A DNA stretch of 64,000 nt from Chitinophagaceae bacterium (GCA_020403425.1 JADBXR010000009.1:62001-126000); one strand, 5' to 3'; shown: positions 35,850 to 44,826, counted from the stretch's first letter. The notes: generated by a model not told the origin, from the letters alone. Numbers and translations: made by a program.

Positions 35850-36503
35850 TCAGTGAGCAAAGGTACCGGTTAAAACGGGTTTCAGGCGCTGTGCCTGCTC
35901 CCGTATGGTGGTGGCATTGATGACGGACAGGTGTGGGATACGTCCCAGCGATGGGTAACCCGACCAGCCAACGATCTCATCATCGTAATACAGATAATCG
36001 TCCGTGAAGATCCAGCCTGCCACAGGGATATGATTGTGGCGGCACCAGGCAGCGGTCAGCAGGGAATGATTGATGCTGCCAAGATAATTGCGGCTTACCA
36101 GGATCAGTTTTGCCTGCAGGGCCCTGATAAGGTCGGCCACAGTATGTTGCGGGGACAAGGGCACCAGCAATCCCCCTGCCCCTTCAATGATCAGTTGTCG
36201 GTTCGGTTGTTCCGCCTGGATCCTCTTTGCCTCTGCGGCAATGGCATCGATATTGATGGTGACCTGGTCGATCCTTGCTGCGATATGCGGTGAAGCGGGT
36301 GTGGTCAGTCGGTACAATTCAGGATGTATCTGCGAGCGGTGATTGCTGAGCAGGGAACGGACCCGCATGGCATCGGTGCCCTCTTCCAGTCCGGCCTGTA
36401 CGGGTTTCCAGTAATCTGCTTCCAGCGCTTCGGTTACGATGGCCGCTACCAGTGTTTTACCTACATCGGTTCCAATGCCTGTGATGAATATGGGAGAATG
36501 CAT
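35850..36503 (-). CDS. bioD: Dethiobiotin synthetase
   Basis: A 217-residue ATP-dependent carboxylase that closes the ureido ring of dethiobiotin from 7,8-diaminopelargonate and CO2. The P-loop region is ITGIGTDVGKT at 7-17, the substrate lysine is in YWKPVQAG, and EGAGGLLVPLS is the second nucleotide-binding loop. Other biotin genes are not in the window, so bioD is separated from the rest of its pathway and lies with folate and lipid A genes instead. Confidence 0.93.
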   Translation of the reverse strand: MHSPIFITGIGTDVGKTLVAAIVTEALEADYWKPVQAGLEEGTDAMRVRSLLSNHRSQIHPELYRLTTPASPHIAARIDQVTINIDAIAAEAKRIQAEQPNRQLIIEGAGGLLVPLSPQHTVADLIRALQAKLILVSRNYLGSINHSLLTAAWCRHNHIPVAGWIFTDDYLYYDDEIVGWSGYPSLGRIPHLSVINATTIREQAQRLKPVLTGTFAH

Positions 36504-36571
36504 GGGTCGTTTTTTTGTGAGAAATGGTTGCTGATCCTGAACCAGGGTCTGGTTGCCCTATCTGTCATCCA

Positions 36572-37114
36572 CTATTCTCCGCTGACAAAAAAGGAGAATA
36601 AGGTAGTGCCATAATTGCGTACAAAGCTAAAACCGTCAAAGTTCTCGTATTGGTTGCGCGGGGTATGTTCCAGCACAAAAAAGCCGCCGGGCCGGATCAT
36701 CTTTTTTGCCACAATGATCTTGGGTAGTTCATCGATGGTGCCCAGTGCATAGGGCGGGCCCGCAAAGATGAAATCGAAGGATTCTGAACAGCTGTTCAGG
36801 TAAGCGAACACATCCATTTTCAGGATCTTGATGTTCTCTGCGCCCAGCATGTCCATGTTCTTCTGGATGAAAGCATGCATGATGTTGTCCTTCTCCACGA
36901 TCGTCATATCGGCTGCTCCCCTTGATGCGAGTTCATAGCTGATGCAACCGGTTCCGCCGAACAGGTCCAGTGTTTTGATGCCTGTGAAGTCCATCCGGTT
37001 CTGCAGTATATTGAACAGACCTTCCTTGGCTATATCGGTAGTGGGTCTTGTGTGGGGCATTTTTGCCGGCGGATGAATTCTTCTGCCTCCCCATTTGCCG
37101 GAAATGATCCTCAT
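36572..37114 (-). CDS. rsmD: 16S rRNA (guanine-N2) methyltransferase, RsmD family
   Basis: A 180-residue SAM-dependent methyltransferase; in E. coli RsmD modifies G966 of 16S rRNA. MRIISGKWGGRRIHPP is the family opening; the SAM loop is LDLFGGTGCIS at 49-59. The catalytic motif, normally (D/N)PP(Y/F), reads GPPY at 119-122, so the catalytic Asp/Asn is replaced by Gly (codon GGC). Whether this is a lineage feature or a loss cannot be judged here. The stop of the DUF3822 gene overlaps its ATG by 4 bases. Confidence 0.9.
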   Translation of the reverse strand: MRIISGKWGGRRIHPPAKMPHTRPTTDIAKEGLFNILQNRMDFTGIKTLDLFGGTGCISYELASRGAADMTIVEKDNIMHAFIQKNMDMLGAENIKILKMDVFAYLNSCSESFDFIFAGPPYALGTIDELPKIIVAKKMIRPGGFFVLEHTPRNQYENFDGFSFVRNYGTTLFSFFVSGE

Positions 37115-37953
37115 ACAACCAATTTATAGAAAGGGGTAAAATAATGCAAGGGATGGGCGCCTGCCGTTTTGAAGATCCCATCCGGTTCTGTTGATTCAAA
37201 ACTGATGAGTCCGAACAGGGGCTGCAATTGTTTGTGCAGTTCCGAGCCTGTGTCGAATTTACCGCTGAGTTCCAGGTGGGATCTTTTCGGATCCAGTGAG
37301 AACTGGCGGCTGAGGTTGGCCAAATGATACAGAGCATCTTCCTGTGTCTCGCTGGCGAAGGACTGCACCAGTTGTAACTGACCGTCCTTCACTACCGCTG
37401 CAACAAAATGTTTGTCGTACAGCAATACTTTGATAAAATGTTCCGGCAGGTCTTTTGCGGCAAGCACATGCTGCACCAATACGGAATAGATATGGTGCGG
37501 CTTGTTCAACAGGAAATACCGGTTCACCTGTTCCAGGATCGTCTTTTTGATGCGGTACACATTGACCATGGGCGTATCCCCGGCAAGGGTATCGTACCTG
37601 ATCTCGTGACGGTTGCTTTCTCCATAGACCAATCCAAGCATGTCTTCCGCGGCAGCGGTGCTGAACAGGTGTTGGGGTACCAGCAGGGCCTCTTCAAAAT
37701 TGTAATAACAGTGGATATCGCGATAGGTGCGGTTCAGCAAGAGCGATTGGGACTTGATCTGGTGAAAGATATCATTCCATTCGGCAACCGCCTCCTCGAT
37801 GGTGAATATTTCCAGCGCTTCCACTTCACCGGAAACTGCCCCTTTTACCAGGCAGGCGATATGTGAAGTACAGACTTCCAGCACCAGCTGGTCCGCATCG
37901 GAATGTGATGCGCCCGTGATATCGTTGTAATAACTGATGGTTCTGCTGGTCAT
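37111..37953 (-). CDS. DUF3822 family protein
   Basis: A 280-residue cytoplasmic protein of a family essentially confined to Bacteroidota. Family DUF3822 is thought to have an actin-like ATPase (ASKHA) type fold, without a known activity. Visible features: an N-terminal beta region (LVLEVCTSHIACLVKG), the phrase FSTAAAEDMLGLVYGE at about 97-112, and a C-terminal half with LPEHFIKVLLYDKHFVAAVV. It overlaps rsmD by 4 bases, an arrangement I associate with this phylum, which suggests coupled expression. Confidence 0.82.
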   Translation of the reverse strand: MTSRTISYYNDITGASHSDADQLVLEVCTSHIACLVKGAVSGEVEALEIFTIEEAVAEWNDIFHQIKSQSLLLNRTYRDIHCYYNFEEALLVPQHLFSTAAAEDMLGLVYGESNRHEIRYDTLAGDTPMVNVYRIKKTILEQVNRYFLLNKPHHIYSVLVQHVLAAKDLPEHFIKVLLYDKHFVAAVVKDGQLQLVQSFASETQEDALYHLANLSRQFSLDPKRSHLELSGKFDTGSELHKQLQPLFGLISFESTEPDGIFKTAGAHPLHYFTPFYKLVV

Positions 37954-38028
37954 GAAACTGAATTACACTGCAATGATATAAAAAAAGCCTTAGGCAGTAA
38001 AAGACGGAACTGTAAAACTGCAAAATAG

Positions 38029-38036
38029 TAGCTTTG
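38029..38036 (+). promoter_or_regulatory. -7 element for the MATE gene
   Basis: TAGCTTTG matches TAnnTTTG and lies 9 bases upstream of the ATG at 38046, so the leader would be only a few bases long. Confidence 0.5.
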
Positions 38037-38045
38037 CGCCACATT

Positions 38046-39404
38046 ATGGGAAAAGCCTTACAAGAGATCAACCTGCAGGTGAATACGAGCAACCGGCAAA
38101 TACTGGGTATCGCGCTTCCCATTACGGCTGCGATCATTGTTCCGCAGATCAATTTCATCACCAACAATATCTTCCTGGGCGGACTCGGGCAGAAAGAACT
38201 GGCCCTGGCCGGCATCACCGGTGTTTACTACCTGATCTTTGCGGTGATGGGACATGGCCTCAACAATGGCTTGCAGGCATTGATCTCGCGTCGTGCCGGT
38301 GAGAACCGTATCGATGCCATCGGTAACCTGTTCTCGCAGGGTCTGCGTGTGGCAATGGTGTTCGCATTGATCGGCATGCTGCTTACCTGGTTCATCGCCC
38401 CTACCGTACTGGGTTGGTCGCTGCACGATGCGGAGAGTGTGCAGATCTGCGTGCGTTTCCTGAATATCCGCATCCTGGGTCTGCCCTTCCTGTACCTGTA
38501 TCAGATGCGCAATGCCCTGCTGGTGGGTACCAATAACAGTAAATACCTCATCATCGGAACGGCAACGGAAGCCGTTACCAATATCTTCTTTGATTATTCC
38601 CTGATCTACGGAAAATTCGGTATGCCACAACTGGGTTTTGATGGCGCCGCGTATGCATCGATCATTTCTGAGTTTGCCGGTCTGCTGGTCATTTTCATCG
38701 TGATCCGTTGGAACGGCGTTGCCAAACAATTGCACCTGTTCCGAAACTGGGCCTATGATGCTGCGAATGTGAAGCTCATCATCAACCAGTCCTACCCGTT
38801 GATCCTGCAACATGGTATCAGTGTGATCAGCTGGGAATTCTTTTATATCCTGATCGAACACCATGGTGAACGCGACCTGGCCGTATCGAATACCATGCGG
38901 AATATCTTCGGCTTCTTTGGTTGTTTTACCTGGGCCTTTGCAGCTACGGCCAATACCATGGTGAGTAACGTGATCGGCCAGAACCGGGAGCACCATGTTA
39001 AGGAACTCATTTACCGGATCATGTCATGGAGCCTTGGTTTTGCGCTGCTGGTATGTTTGTTCCTCAATATTTTTCCGCATCTCTTCCTGTCCATGTACGG
39101 GCAGGGCGAAGATTTTATTGCTGCGGCCATTCCGGTGCTGCGTGTGGTATCCAGTGCATTGGTGCTGATGTCGATCGCCGTTGTGTGGATGAACGCCGTT
39201 ACGGGAACGGGTAATTCAAAAATGAACCTGTTATCGGAGATCGCTGCCATCACTTTCTATTGCATCTACGTATATATCGTTCTGGAGAAATTACAACTTC
39301 CCATTGCCTGGGGTTGGGCCAGTGAATGGATCTACTGGTCTACCATCTTTATCCCCTCCTACTGGTACATGCAAAGTGGCCGCTGGAAAAACAGGCGTCT
39401 CTGA
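38046..39404 (+). CDS. MATE family efflux transporter
   Basis: A 452-residue inner-membrane protein with about 12 membrane helices. MATE transporters export drugs or metabolites using Na+ or H+ gradients. Typical stretches are ILGIALPITAAIIVPQINF at the start, GHGLNNGLQALISRRAGE at about 69-86, and AATANTMVSNVIGQNRE at about 302-318, whose G-Q-N-R pattern is repeated at the start of helix 8 in the family. Substrate unknown. ATG at 38046 is preferred over an upstream TTG because of the -7 element between them. Confidence 0.9.
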   Translation: MGKALQEINLQVNTSNRQILGIALPITAAIIVPQINFITNNIFLGGLGQKELALAGITGVYYLIFAVMGHGLNNGLQALISRRAGENRIDAIGNLFSQGLRVAMVFALIGMLLTWFIAPTVLGWSLHDAESVQICVRFLNIRILGLPFLYLYQMRNALLVGTNNSKYLIIGTATEAVTNIFFDYSLIYGKFGMPQLGFDGAAYASIISEFAGLLVIFIVIRWNGVAKQLHLFRNWAYDAANVKLIINQSYPLILQHGISVISWEFFYILIEHHGERDLAVSNTMRNIFGFFGCFTWAFAATANTMVSNVIGQNREHHVKELIYRIMSWSLGFALLVCLFLNIFPHLFLSMYGQGEDFIAAAIPVLRVVSSALVLMSIAVVWMNAVTGTGNSKMNLLSEIAAITFYCIYVYIVLEKLQLPIAWGWASEWIYWSTIFIPSYWYMQSGRWKNRRL

Positions 39405-39447
39405 TCTTTGGCACCATAATTGGTGTTCCTCCGGAAAACCAATTACC

Positions 39448-40113
39448 ATGAAAAAATTATGTTTCGTACTTGCCTCATTTTGTCTTGTGTATGCAGCTGA
39501 GGCTCAGTTCAGTACCGGTCAGCGAATGATCGGTGGACAGTTGTCCGTGGGGTATAGCAATACAGATATCAACACCACTCCCATCCAGAAGCAGAACAGC
39601 AGTTCTGTGAGTTTGTCTCCCACTTTTTACCGGTTCAGCAGTCCCACAAGGCTCAATGGTTTCGGCCTGCAATACAGTTACGCACATCAGAAAACCGGCA
39701 TTGGCAGTCCTTCGGAACAGACCTATTATTCGCACCTGATCGGCGCTTTCGTATCGCAGACCCATTTGCAGCCACTGGCCAAAAAATTGTATTTCACCCT
39801 ATCAGGTACCGTTGGTGCCAACTATCAGTTCCAGAAGACCAGCAGCACGAATTCGCCTGCCACTACGGATACTAAGGGAGTCAATGTTTATTTACGAGGT
39901 GGTATCGGATTATTGTACCAGCTGAACCAGCGCTTCGTGCTGAGTACCCAACTGAACAACCTGGTGAGTCTCGAATTCGGTCACAACAAGAGCACCAGTT
40001 TCAATGGTACCAGTTCTGTCAATAGCACCACCAACCAGGTTGGCTTTTCAACCGGTCTGAATGGATTCTCCCTCAATTCGGTGGGTATCGGCGTAAGTTA
40101 CCTGTTGAAATAA
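39448..40113 (+). CDS. Outer-membrane beta-barrel protein
   Basis: A 221-residue exported protein starting at ATG 39448 with signal KKLCFVLASFCLVYAAEA. The mature part is made of alternating amphipathic strands (MIGGQLSVGYSNTDI, LNGFGLQYSYAHQKTG, YFTLSGTVGANYQFQ, GVNVYLRGGIGLLYQ) and ends in the aromatic-rich final strand SVGIGVSYLLK, as expected for an 8-strand barrel. No ligand can be inferred. It follows the MATE gene by 43 bases and is followed by a large hairpin. Confidence 0.82.
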   Translation: MKKLCFVLASFCLVYAAEAQFSTGQRMIGGQLSVGYSNTDINTTPIQKQNSSSVSLSPTFYRFSSPTRLNGFGLQYSYAHQKTGIGSPSEQTYYSHLIGAFVSQTHLQPLAKKLYFTLSGTVGANYQFQKTSSTNSPATTDTKGVNVYLRGGIGLLYQLNQRFVLSTQLNNLVSLEFGHNKSTSFNGTSSVNSTTNQVGFSTGLNGFSLNSVGIGVSYLLK

Positions 40114-40129
40114 GATGTATCCAGACAAG

Positions 40130-40172
40130 AACGGATGAATGAAGAATGGCGTCCACTCTTCATTCATCCGTT
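40130..40172. terminator. Large hairpin between convergent genes
   Basis: A stem of about 20 bp (AACGGATGAATGAAGAATGG against its complement ending ATTCATCCGTT, one mismatch) with a 3-base loop. It lies between the beta-barrel gene and the convergent ACBP gene and probably stops both. There is no T-run. Confidence 0.7.
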
Positions 40173-40196
40173 CCTTGCTCTTCTGCTCAATATTCC

Positions 40197-40454
40197 CTAC
40201 CCTTTCAACTGGGCAACCAGGTCAATGTACTGCTGCATGGCAGACTCTTTGGAAGTGCCGGCCAGTTTTGACCAGGCTTCGTGTTTGAACTTGGCCACGA
40301 AGTCAAAAGGATTCGAGGGGCCGCTTTCTGTGTTATCTCCTTCTGTAGCCTGTTTGTACAGTGAATACAGTTTCAGTAAAGTTTCGTTATCGGGTTTTTC
40401 TGAAAGCAGTTTGCTGTTGGCTACGGCCTGTTCGAATAGTTGCTGGAGTTCCAT
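40197..40454 (-). CDS. Acyl-CoA-binding protein
   Basis: An 85-residue cytoplasmic protein of the ACBP family, which binds long-chain acyl-CoA and is far more common in eukaryotes than in bacteria. Both family motifs are present: LLKLYSLYKQATEGD at about 26-40 (Tyr-x-x-Tyr-Lys-Gln-Ala-Thr-x-Gly-Asp) and FKHEAWSKLAGTSKESAMQQ at about 55-74. The length is that of a stand-alone ACBP. It precedes an exported TPR gene convergently arranged with the MATE cluster; no fatty-acid genes are near. Confidence 0.92.
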   Translation of the reverse strand: MELQQLFEQAVANSKLLSEKPDNETLLKLYSLYKQATEGDNTESGPSNPFDFVAKFKHEAWSKLAGTSKESAMQQYIDLVAQLKG

Positions 40455-40504
40455 GTTGGTTAAAATTTAAAAATCAAAATTAAAAATTCAAAAGGGGAAT
40501 GCTG

Positions 40505-41257
40505 TTATTGCATTGACTCCAGTAATTTGGCCCCTTCTGCTTTACTGGCGATGTCATCGGTGCTGCGGGTGGGCAGTTTTACCAGCCGGTTCAACACTTC
40601 TATGGCCTGGGCCGGTCTGCGGTTGTCTTTGTAGGCTTTGGCCAGGTCCAGGTAATTGCTCACGAAATAGGGTTCCAGTGATCTGCATTTTTCCATATAC
40701 ATGATGGCGTCATCCAGGTTGCCTTCGGGCAAGCCACCATAGAACAGTTTCACTGCCATTTTCTTTACACCCGACAGGTTGGCCATTTCATAATGCCATT
40801 TGCCCAAGGTATAGTTGGCCCTTGCATGATTGGGATTGATGGACAAAGCACGGTCGGCATACTTCTTCACATCCTTCACATACGCCACGATCTTCCTGTT
40901 CTCCGTTTCCACATCCGTCATCTTTCCGGATGCCATCGACATGGCGTATGATGCGTCCGCCTGGTTGCTGTCGGCCATGAATGCCCGGTTGGCAAAGGAC
41001 AGCGCTGTTTCATAATAGAGGCGTTTGCTGTTCTTATCGGTTTGCCGGTTGCCCAGGGCTACATTCAGCTCGGCCGCTTTGACCAGTGCTTTCAGTTGCA
41101 CCGGATTCTGCAACAATACCTGCTTGTATCTGTCCAGCGCCTCGGGTTCTTTGAGTTGTTTCTCCAGATTGTCCGCTTCTTTCAGCAGTACATTGATATC
41201 CTGCGCACCGGCGGTGAGCATCAATAAGGAGCCTAGAAGAATGACCAGGTATTTCAT
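40505..41257 (-). CDS. Exported tetratricopeptide-repeat protein
   Basis: A 250-residue exported protein (signal MKYLVILLGSLLMLTAGA). TPR units are recognisable: LDRYKQVLLQNPVQLKALVK, AAELNVALGNRQ, ALSINPNHARANYTLGKWHY and FVSNYLDLAKAYKDNRRPAQ, near residues 41-60, 61-72, 137-156 and 198-217. Likely a periplasmic scaffold. It lies 12 bases downstream of folB and 50 upstream of the ACBP gene, on the same strand, so the three may form one transcript. Confidence 0.82.
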   Translation of the reverse strand: MKYLVILLGSLLMLTAGAQDINVLLKEADNLEKQLKEPEALDRYKQVLLQNPVQLKALVKAAELNVALGNRQTDKNSKRLYYETALSFANRAFMADSNQADASYAMSMASGKMTDVETENRKIVAYVKDVKKYADRALSINPNHARANYTLGKWHYEMANLSGVKKMAVKLFYGGLPEGNLDDAIMYMEKCRSLEPYFVSNYLDLAKAYKDNRRPAQAIEVLNRLVKLPTRSTDDIASKAEGAKLLESMQ

Positions 41258-41269
41258 GGGTATGATGGA

Positions 41270-41632
41270 TTATAATTCTTTTCTGGTGATGGCAAAACTT
41301 ACCCCTACGCTGCCCTCGATCTGTTGGATGGGCGGGTGTTTTTTCCGGATAGAGATGTCAACTTCTTCGGCCAGCGGGAATTTCTTCAGTATTCCGATCG
41401 CGATCTCAGTGATCACGGTTTCCAGTAAGGGTGTGGCCTTCGCCATCCTTGCTCTTACCAGATCATACACAGCCACGTAATCGATGCTCTCTGATAAATG
41501 CTGTACGGGTAATTTCTCAGGTTGGTACCGGATGGTGAGATCCAGTTCGAACCAATTGCCCAATATCTTTTCCTCCGCATAGATGCCATGATGCGCAAAC
41601 AGCTGGAGTTGATGAAGATGGATCGATAACAT
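41270..41632 (-). CDS. folB: Dihydroneopterin aldolase
   Basis: A 120-residue enzyme of folate synthesis that splits dihydroneopterin to 6-hydroxymethyl-dihydropterin and glycolaldehyde. The opening LHQLQLFAHHGIYAEEKILG holds the catalytic-site glutamate region (family pattern GxxxxE), SIDYVAVYDLVRARM and LLETVITEIA are the other conserved phrases, and IRKKHPPIQ supplies the catalytic lysine. Length is typical for the octameric enzyme. Confidence 0.93.
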   Translation of the reverse strand: MLSIHLHQLQLFAHHGIYAEEKILGNWFELDLTIRYQPEKLPVQHLSESIDYVAVYDLVRARMAKATPLLETVITEIAIGILKKFPLAEEVDISIRKKHPPIQQIEGSVGVSFAITRKEL

Positions 41633-41705
41633 GGTGGCGTTTGAGATCCGGGGTCTGCTGTCGGGAACCTATCGGCACAACAGTAAACCCCGGATTTATG
41701 ACAAA

Positions 41706-42653
41706 TCAGGCCAGTCCTTTGGCACTTAAATAACGCTCAGCGTCCAGTGCGGCCATACAGCCACTGCCGGCAGCGGTAACTGCCTGGCGGTAATTCTTGT
41801 CCTGCACGTCGCCTGCAGCGAATATTCCTTCCAGGTTGGTCTTGGTGGTACCGGGTTCGGTAAGGATATAACCGGTCTCGTCCATGTTGATGTAGTCCTT
41901 GAAGATATCGCTATTGGGTTTGTGACCGATGGCCACGAAGAAGCCACTCACAGGGATCACCTGTGTTTCCTGTGTCTGGTTGTTTTTGATACGGACCGCT
42001 TCTGTTTTATGTTCACCCAGGATCTCTTCGGTATCGGTGTTCCAGTATACTTTGATATTCGGGGTGTTCAGTACCCTGTCCTGCATCACTTTGCTGGCAC
42101 GCATCTTATCTTTCCGTATGAACATGTGTACGGTGGTGCAAAGTTTGGAGAGGTAGATCGCTTCCTCTGCAGCGGTATCTCCTGCACCAACAATGGCCAC
42201 TTCCTTGCCGCGGAAGAAAAAGCCATCACAAACGGCACAGGCGCTTACACCAAAACCGTTCAGGCGTTCCTCGCTGGGCAGACCCAGCCATTTGGCAGAA
42301 GCGCCGGTACTGATGATCACGGCATCCGCTTCGATCAGTTTCTCTTCATCGATCCATACCTTGTAGGGTTGCTGGCTGAAATCGACCTTGGTGGCCAGTC
42401 CGTAGCGGATATCCGCTCCCATGCGGGCAGCCTGCTTCTCAAAATTCACCATCATCTCCGGGCCCTGGATCCCATCGGGGTAACCGGGGTAGTTCTCCAC
42501 TTCTGTGGTAATGGTCAGTTGTCCGCCAGGTTGTATACCCTGGTACAATACCGGTTTCATATTCGCCCTGGCCGCATAAATGGCAGCCGTATATCCTGCA
42601 GGGCCTGATCCGATGATCAGGATATGCACCCTTTCTGTAGCCTCATTTGACAT
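41706..42653 (-). CDS. trxB: Thioredoxin reductase
   Basis: A 315-residue FAD enzyme that reduces thioredoxin with NADPH. FAD loop GSGPAGYTAAIYAARA at 15-30; the redox-active disulfide is CAVC at 139-142; the NADPH loop is GAGDTAAEEA; the second FAD phrase FAAGDVQDKNYRQAVTAAGS lies near 278-297. Length and motif order are those of the low-molecular-weight bacterial enzyme. It is preceded by a -7 element at 42681-42688 and appears monocistronic. Confidence 0.95.
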   Translation of the reverse strand: MSNEATERVHILIIGSGPAGYTAAIYAARANMKPVLYQGIQPGGQLTITTEVENYPGYPDGIQGPEMMVNFEKQAARMGADIRYGLATKVDFSQQPYKVWIDEEKLIEADAVIISTGASAKWLGLPSEERLNGFGVSACAVCDGFFFRGKEVAIVGAGDTAAEEAIYLSKLCTTVHMFIRKDKMRASKVMQDRVLNTPNIKVYWNTDTEEILGEHKTEAVRIKNNQTQETQVIPVSGFFVAIGHKPNSDIFKDYINMDETGYILTEPGTTKTNLEGIFAAGDVQDKNYRQAVTAAGSGCMAALDAERYLSAKGLA

Positions 42654-42680
42654 ATGTACTCTTTTATCTTTTTAAACGAA

Positions 42681-42688
42681 CAAAAATA
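42681..42688 (-). promoter_or_regulatory. -7 element for trxB
   Basis: TATTTTTG on the minus strand matches TAnnTTTG, 28 bases upstream of the trxB start. Confidence 0.5.
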
Positions 42689-42733
42689 TCAATCCCTTAC
42701 GGATTATGCGCTTTGATTGTACACAAAAACGTT

Positions 42734-43609
42734 TTATTTGGGGATAATCAGTCTTTTGTACTGTACCGCATAACCGCAAAAGGAACCCAATCCTCCATTA
42801 TCTATGTTTCCGATGACTTTTCCAGGGGTGGAGAACGGGTTGCCGATGGACTGGTACGCGAATTCCCAGGTCTTCCAGAAATCAAAACTGGCTTTGTCGA
42901 TATTGCACATTTTCACGATCACCGTATCGCCTCTTTTGAAATAACCATAATCCTCGAACTTGATCTTCTGGTTTTTGGTAACGCCCTGGTCTATCTGAAT
43001 ATCGTATGTTTTGCCATCCACGATCTGGTCATCGAACACGCTGTTCATTCCCGGAAAGAACTCCTCGCTGTTGGCCTTGGTGAAATAGCGGATATAGTTG
43101 CCCAGACCCGGAGGATCGGTGACCCTTGACATCAGTACCACTTTATTGCTATCGGTATTGAACGGGGCTTTTTTCCACCAGAGCGAGTCTATCTTCTTGG
43201 TGAGGTAAGGGATGCGCGTGGAGGACCTGTACAGCTGTCCACCGGTCTCTATGCTGAGCTGGTAGGTCTTGCCCTGCTCACCAAAGAGGGTGCCGCCATT
43301 ACCGGTACTGTAATAGTAAAAGAAATAGCCATTGCCGATCGGTACGCTGTATTCCTGGAGGGCAACGTTTCTGCTGCCGTCGCTGATACTCACTTTCGCA
43401 TTGCGTACATAGGTGCCGTTGAGTGTGGCCGCGTCGATGGTAGAGAAATAATTCAGTGAGCTGGATAAGATCACATAGGGAGCCTGTCCGTCCTCTATCT
43501 GTGCTTCCACCACCAGTTTCGGTGCCTGTATTTCGGGTTGCAGCTGGATATCCTTTTCGCAGGAAACGAAAGCAAAGAGCAAGCCTGCGAACCATCCCCA
43601 TTTTTTCAT
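42734..43609 (-). CDS. DUF4249 family lipoprotein
   Basis: A 291-residue lipoprotein (signal MKKWGWFAGLLFAFVSC, Cys at 17). The sequence PKLVVEAQIEDGQAPYVILS followed by a Thr/Asn-rich strand region is the characteristic N terminus of DUF4249, a family of Bacteroidota envelope proteins usually encoded beside TonB-dependent receptors. No receptor gene is adjacent here. Function unknown; a role in outer-membrane nutrient uptake is inferred from usual neighbours. It is separated from the sigma factor by a terminator. Confidence 0.82.
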   Translation of the reverse strand: MKKWGWFAGLLFAFVSCEKDIQLQPEIQAPKLVVEAQIEDGQAPYVILSSSLNYFSTIDAATLNGTYVRNAKVSISDGSRNVALQEYSVPIGNGYFFYYYSTGNGGTLFGEQGKTYQLSIETGGQLYRSSTRIPYLTKKIDSLWWKKAPFNTDSNKVVLMSRVTDPPGLGNYIRYFTKANSEEFFPGMNSVFDDQIVDGKTYDIQIDQGVTKNQKIKFEDYGYFKRGDTVIVKMCNIDKASFDFWKTWEFAYQSIGNPFSTPGKVIGNIDNGGLGSFCGYAVQYKRLIIPK

Positions 43610-43667
43610 ACGGTAAAATTATAGGTAATACAACAAGCAGAAATCATAAAAGTTACAGACAAAAAAA

Positions 43668-43688
43668 GCTCCCTGCACTGCAGGGAGC
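43668..43688 (-). terminator. Terminator after the primary sigma factor gene
   Basis: A perfect 9-bp stem GCTCCCTGC/GCAGGGAGC with loop ACT; on the minus strand it runs into TTTTTTT. It lies 25 bases beyond the stop. Confidence 0.85.
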
Positions 43689-43712
43689 CTGGTTATGTTG
43701 CGGAGTAAAGTT

Positions 43713-44570
43713 TTACCCCAGGTAAGCTTTCAATGCATTGCTGTAACGCGCTTTCTGCAGGCGTTTGATGGCCCTTTCCTTGATCTGGCGGATACGCTCC
43801 TTGGTCAGGTCGTATTTCATACCGATCTGTTCAATGGTCACACCGTTCTCACCATCCAGTCCAAAATAGGCGTTCACGATCTCGGCTTCACGCGGACTGA
43901 GTGATTTCAACACACGACGTATCTCTTCGCGCAGTGAATCCTTCATTACGTCCTCGTCGGTATCATCGCTTCCTTCCAGCAGGTCGCCCATGGCCACGTC
44001 CTCTGCTTCGTGCACGGGGGCATCCAGGGATGTGTGACGGGTATTGCTCTGGAAGATATTGTTGATCTCTGTTTCGCTCATTTCCAGGATCTCGGCCAGC
44101 TCTTCGGTAGAAGGCTCACGCTCGTGCTCCTGTTCAAATGCCATATAGGCTTTATTGGCTTTATTATAGGTGCCGATCTTGTTCTGTGGCAGACGTACCA
44201 GACGACCCTGCTCGGCCAAGGCCTGCAGGATGGACTGACGGATCCACCATACGGCATAGGAGATGAATTTAAATCCTTTGGTCTCATCAAAACGCTGGGC
44301 AGCTTTGATCAGACCAAGGTTACCCTCGTTGATCAGGTCACTCAGGGAAAGACCCTGGTGCTGGTATTGCTTAGCCACAGATACCACGAAACGGAGGTTG
44401 GCCTGCACCAGTTTATCCAGTGCCCGCTGGTCACCCATTTTGATTCGTTGTGCCAAAGTGGTTTCCTCTTCGGGGGTGATCATTGGGATCTTGGAAATTT
44501 CCTGCAGATACTTCTCAACGGCTTGCGAATCTCTGTTGGTAATCTGTGTAGCGATTTTGAGCTGCCTCAT
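43713..44570 (-). CDS. rpoD: RNA polymerase primary sigma factor
   Basis: A 285-residue sigma-70 protein. It lacks region 1.1, as the primary sigma factor of Bacteroidota does, and starts at region 1.2 (AVEKYLQEISKIPMITPEEE). Region 2 is complete (LVQANLRFVVSVAKQY, GNLGLIKAAQRFDETKGFKF, SYAVWWIRQSI), and region 4 ends with the -33-recognising helix (VTIEQIGMKYDLTKERIRQI). It is the expected reader of the TAnnTTTG promoters in this window. A TACCTTTG element at 44676-44683 implies a leader of about 100 bases. Confidence 0.95.
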   Translation of the reverse strand: MRQLKIATQITNRDSQAVEKYLQEISKIPMITPEEETTLAQRIKMGDQRALDKLVQANLRFVVSVAKQYQHQGLSLSDLINEGNLGLIKAAQRFDETKGFKFISYAVWWIRQSILQALAEQGRLVRLPQNKIGTYNKANKAYMAFEQEHEREPSTEELAEILEMSETEINNIFQSNTRHTSLDAPVHEAEDVAMGDLLEGSDDTDEDVMKDSLREEIRRVLKSLSPREAEIVNAYFGLDGENGVTIEQIGMKYDLTKERIRQIKERAIKRLQKARYSNALKAYLG

Positions 44571-44675
44571 GTTGTATGGTTACGTATTTATAGTAAACGA
44601 CTTTAAGACCCCAATTGTTTTATGAACGCTGTAAAGGATTTCGTTAAATTAACGAATAATCCATTCTGAGGCCTG

Positions 44676-44683
44676 CAAAGGTA
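44676..44683 (-). promoter_or_regulatory. -7 element for the sigma factor gene
   Basis: TACCTTTG on the minus strand matches TAnnTTTG. It lies about 105 bases upstream of the rpoD start, which leaves room for regulation in the leader. Confidence 0.5.
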
Positions 44684-44826
44684 CGTTGGAACATCGAATT
44701 ATGCCAGCTTTTGTGGAAAAACTTACCTAAATGAGCAAAAAAACGCAGGTTTTTGCTGCTAATCTGTATAAATTATCCCCGCCTCCGCATAGTTTACAGT
44801 CGGGAATCGGAGTATCTTCGCAGCTT

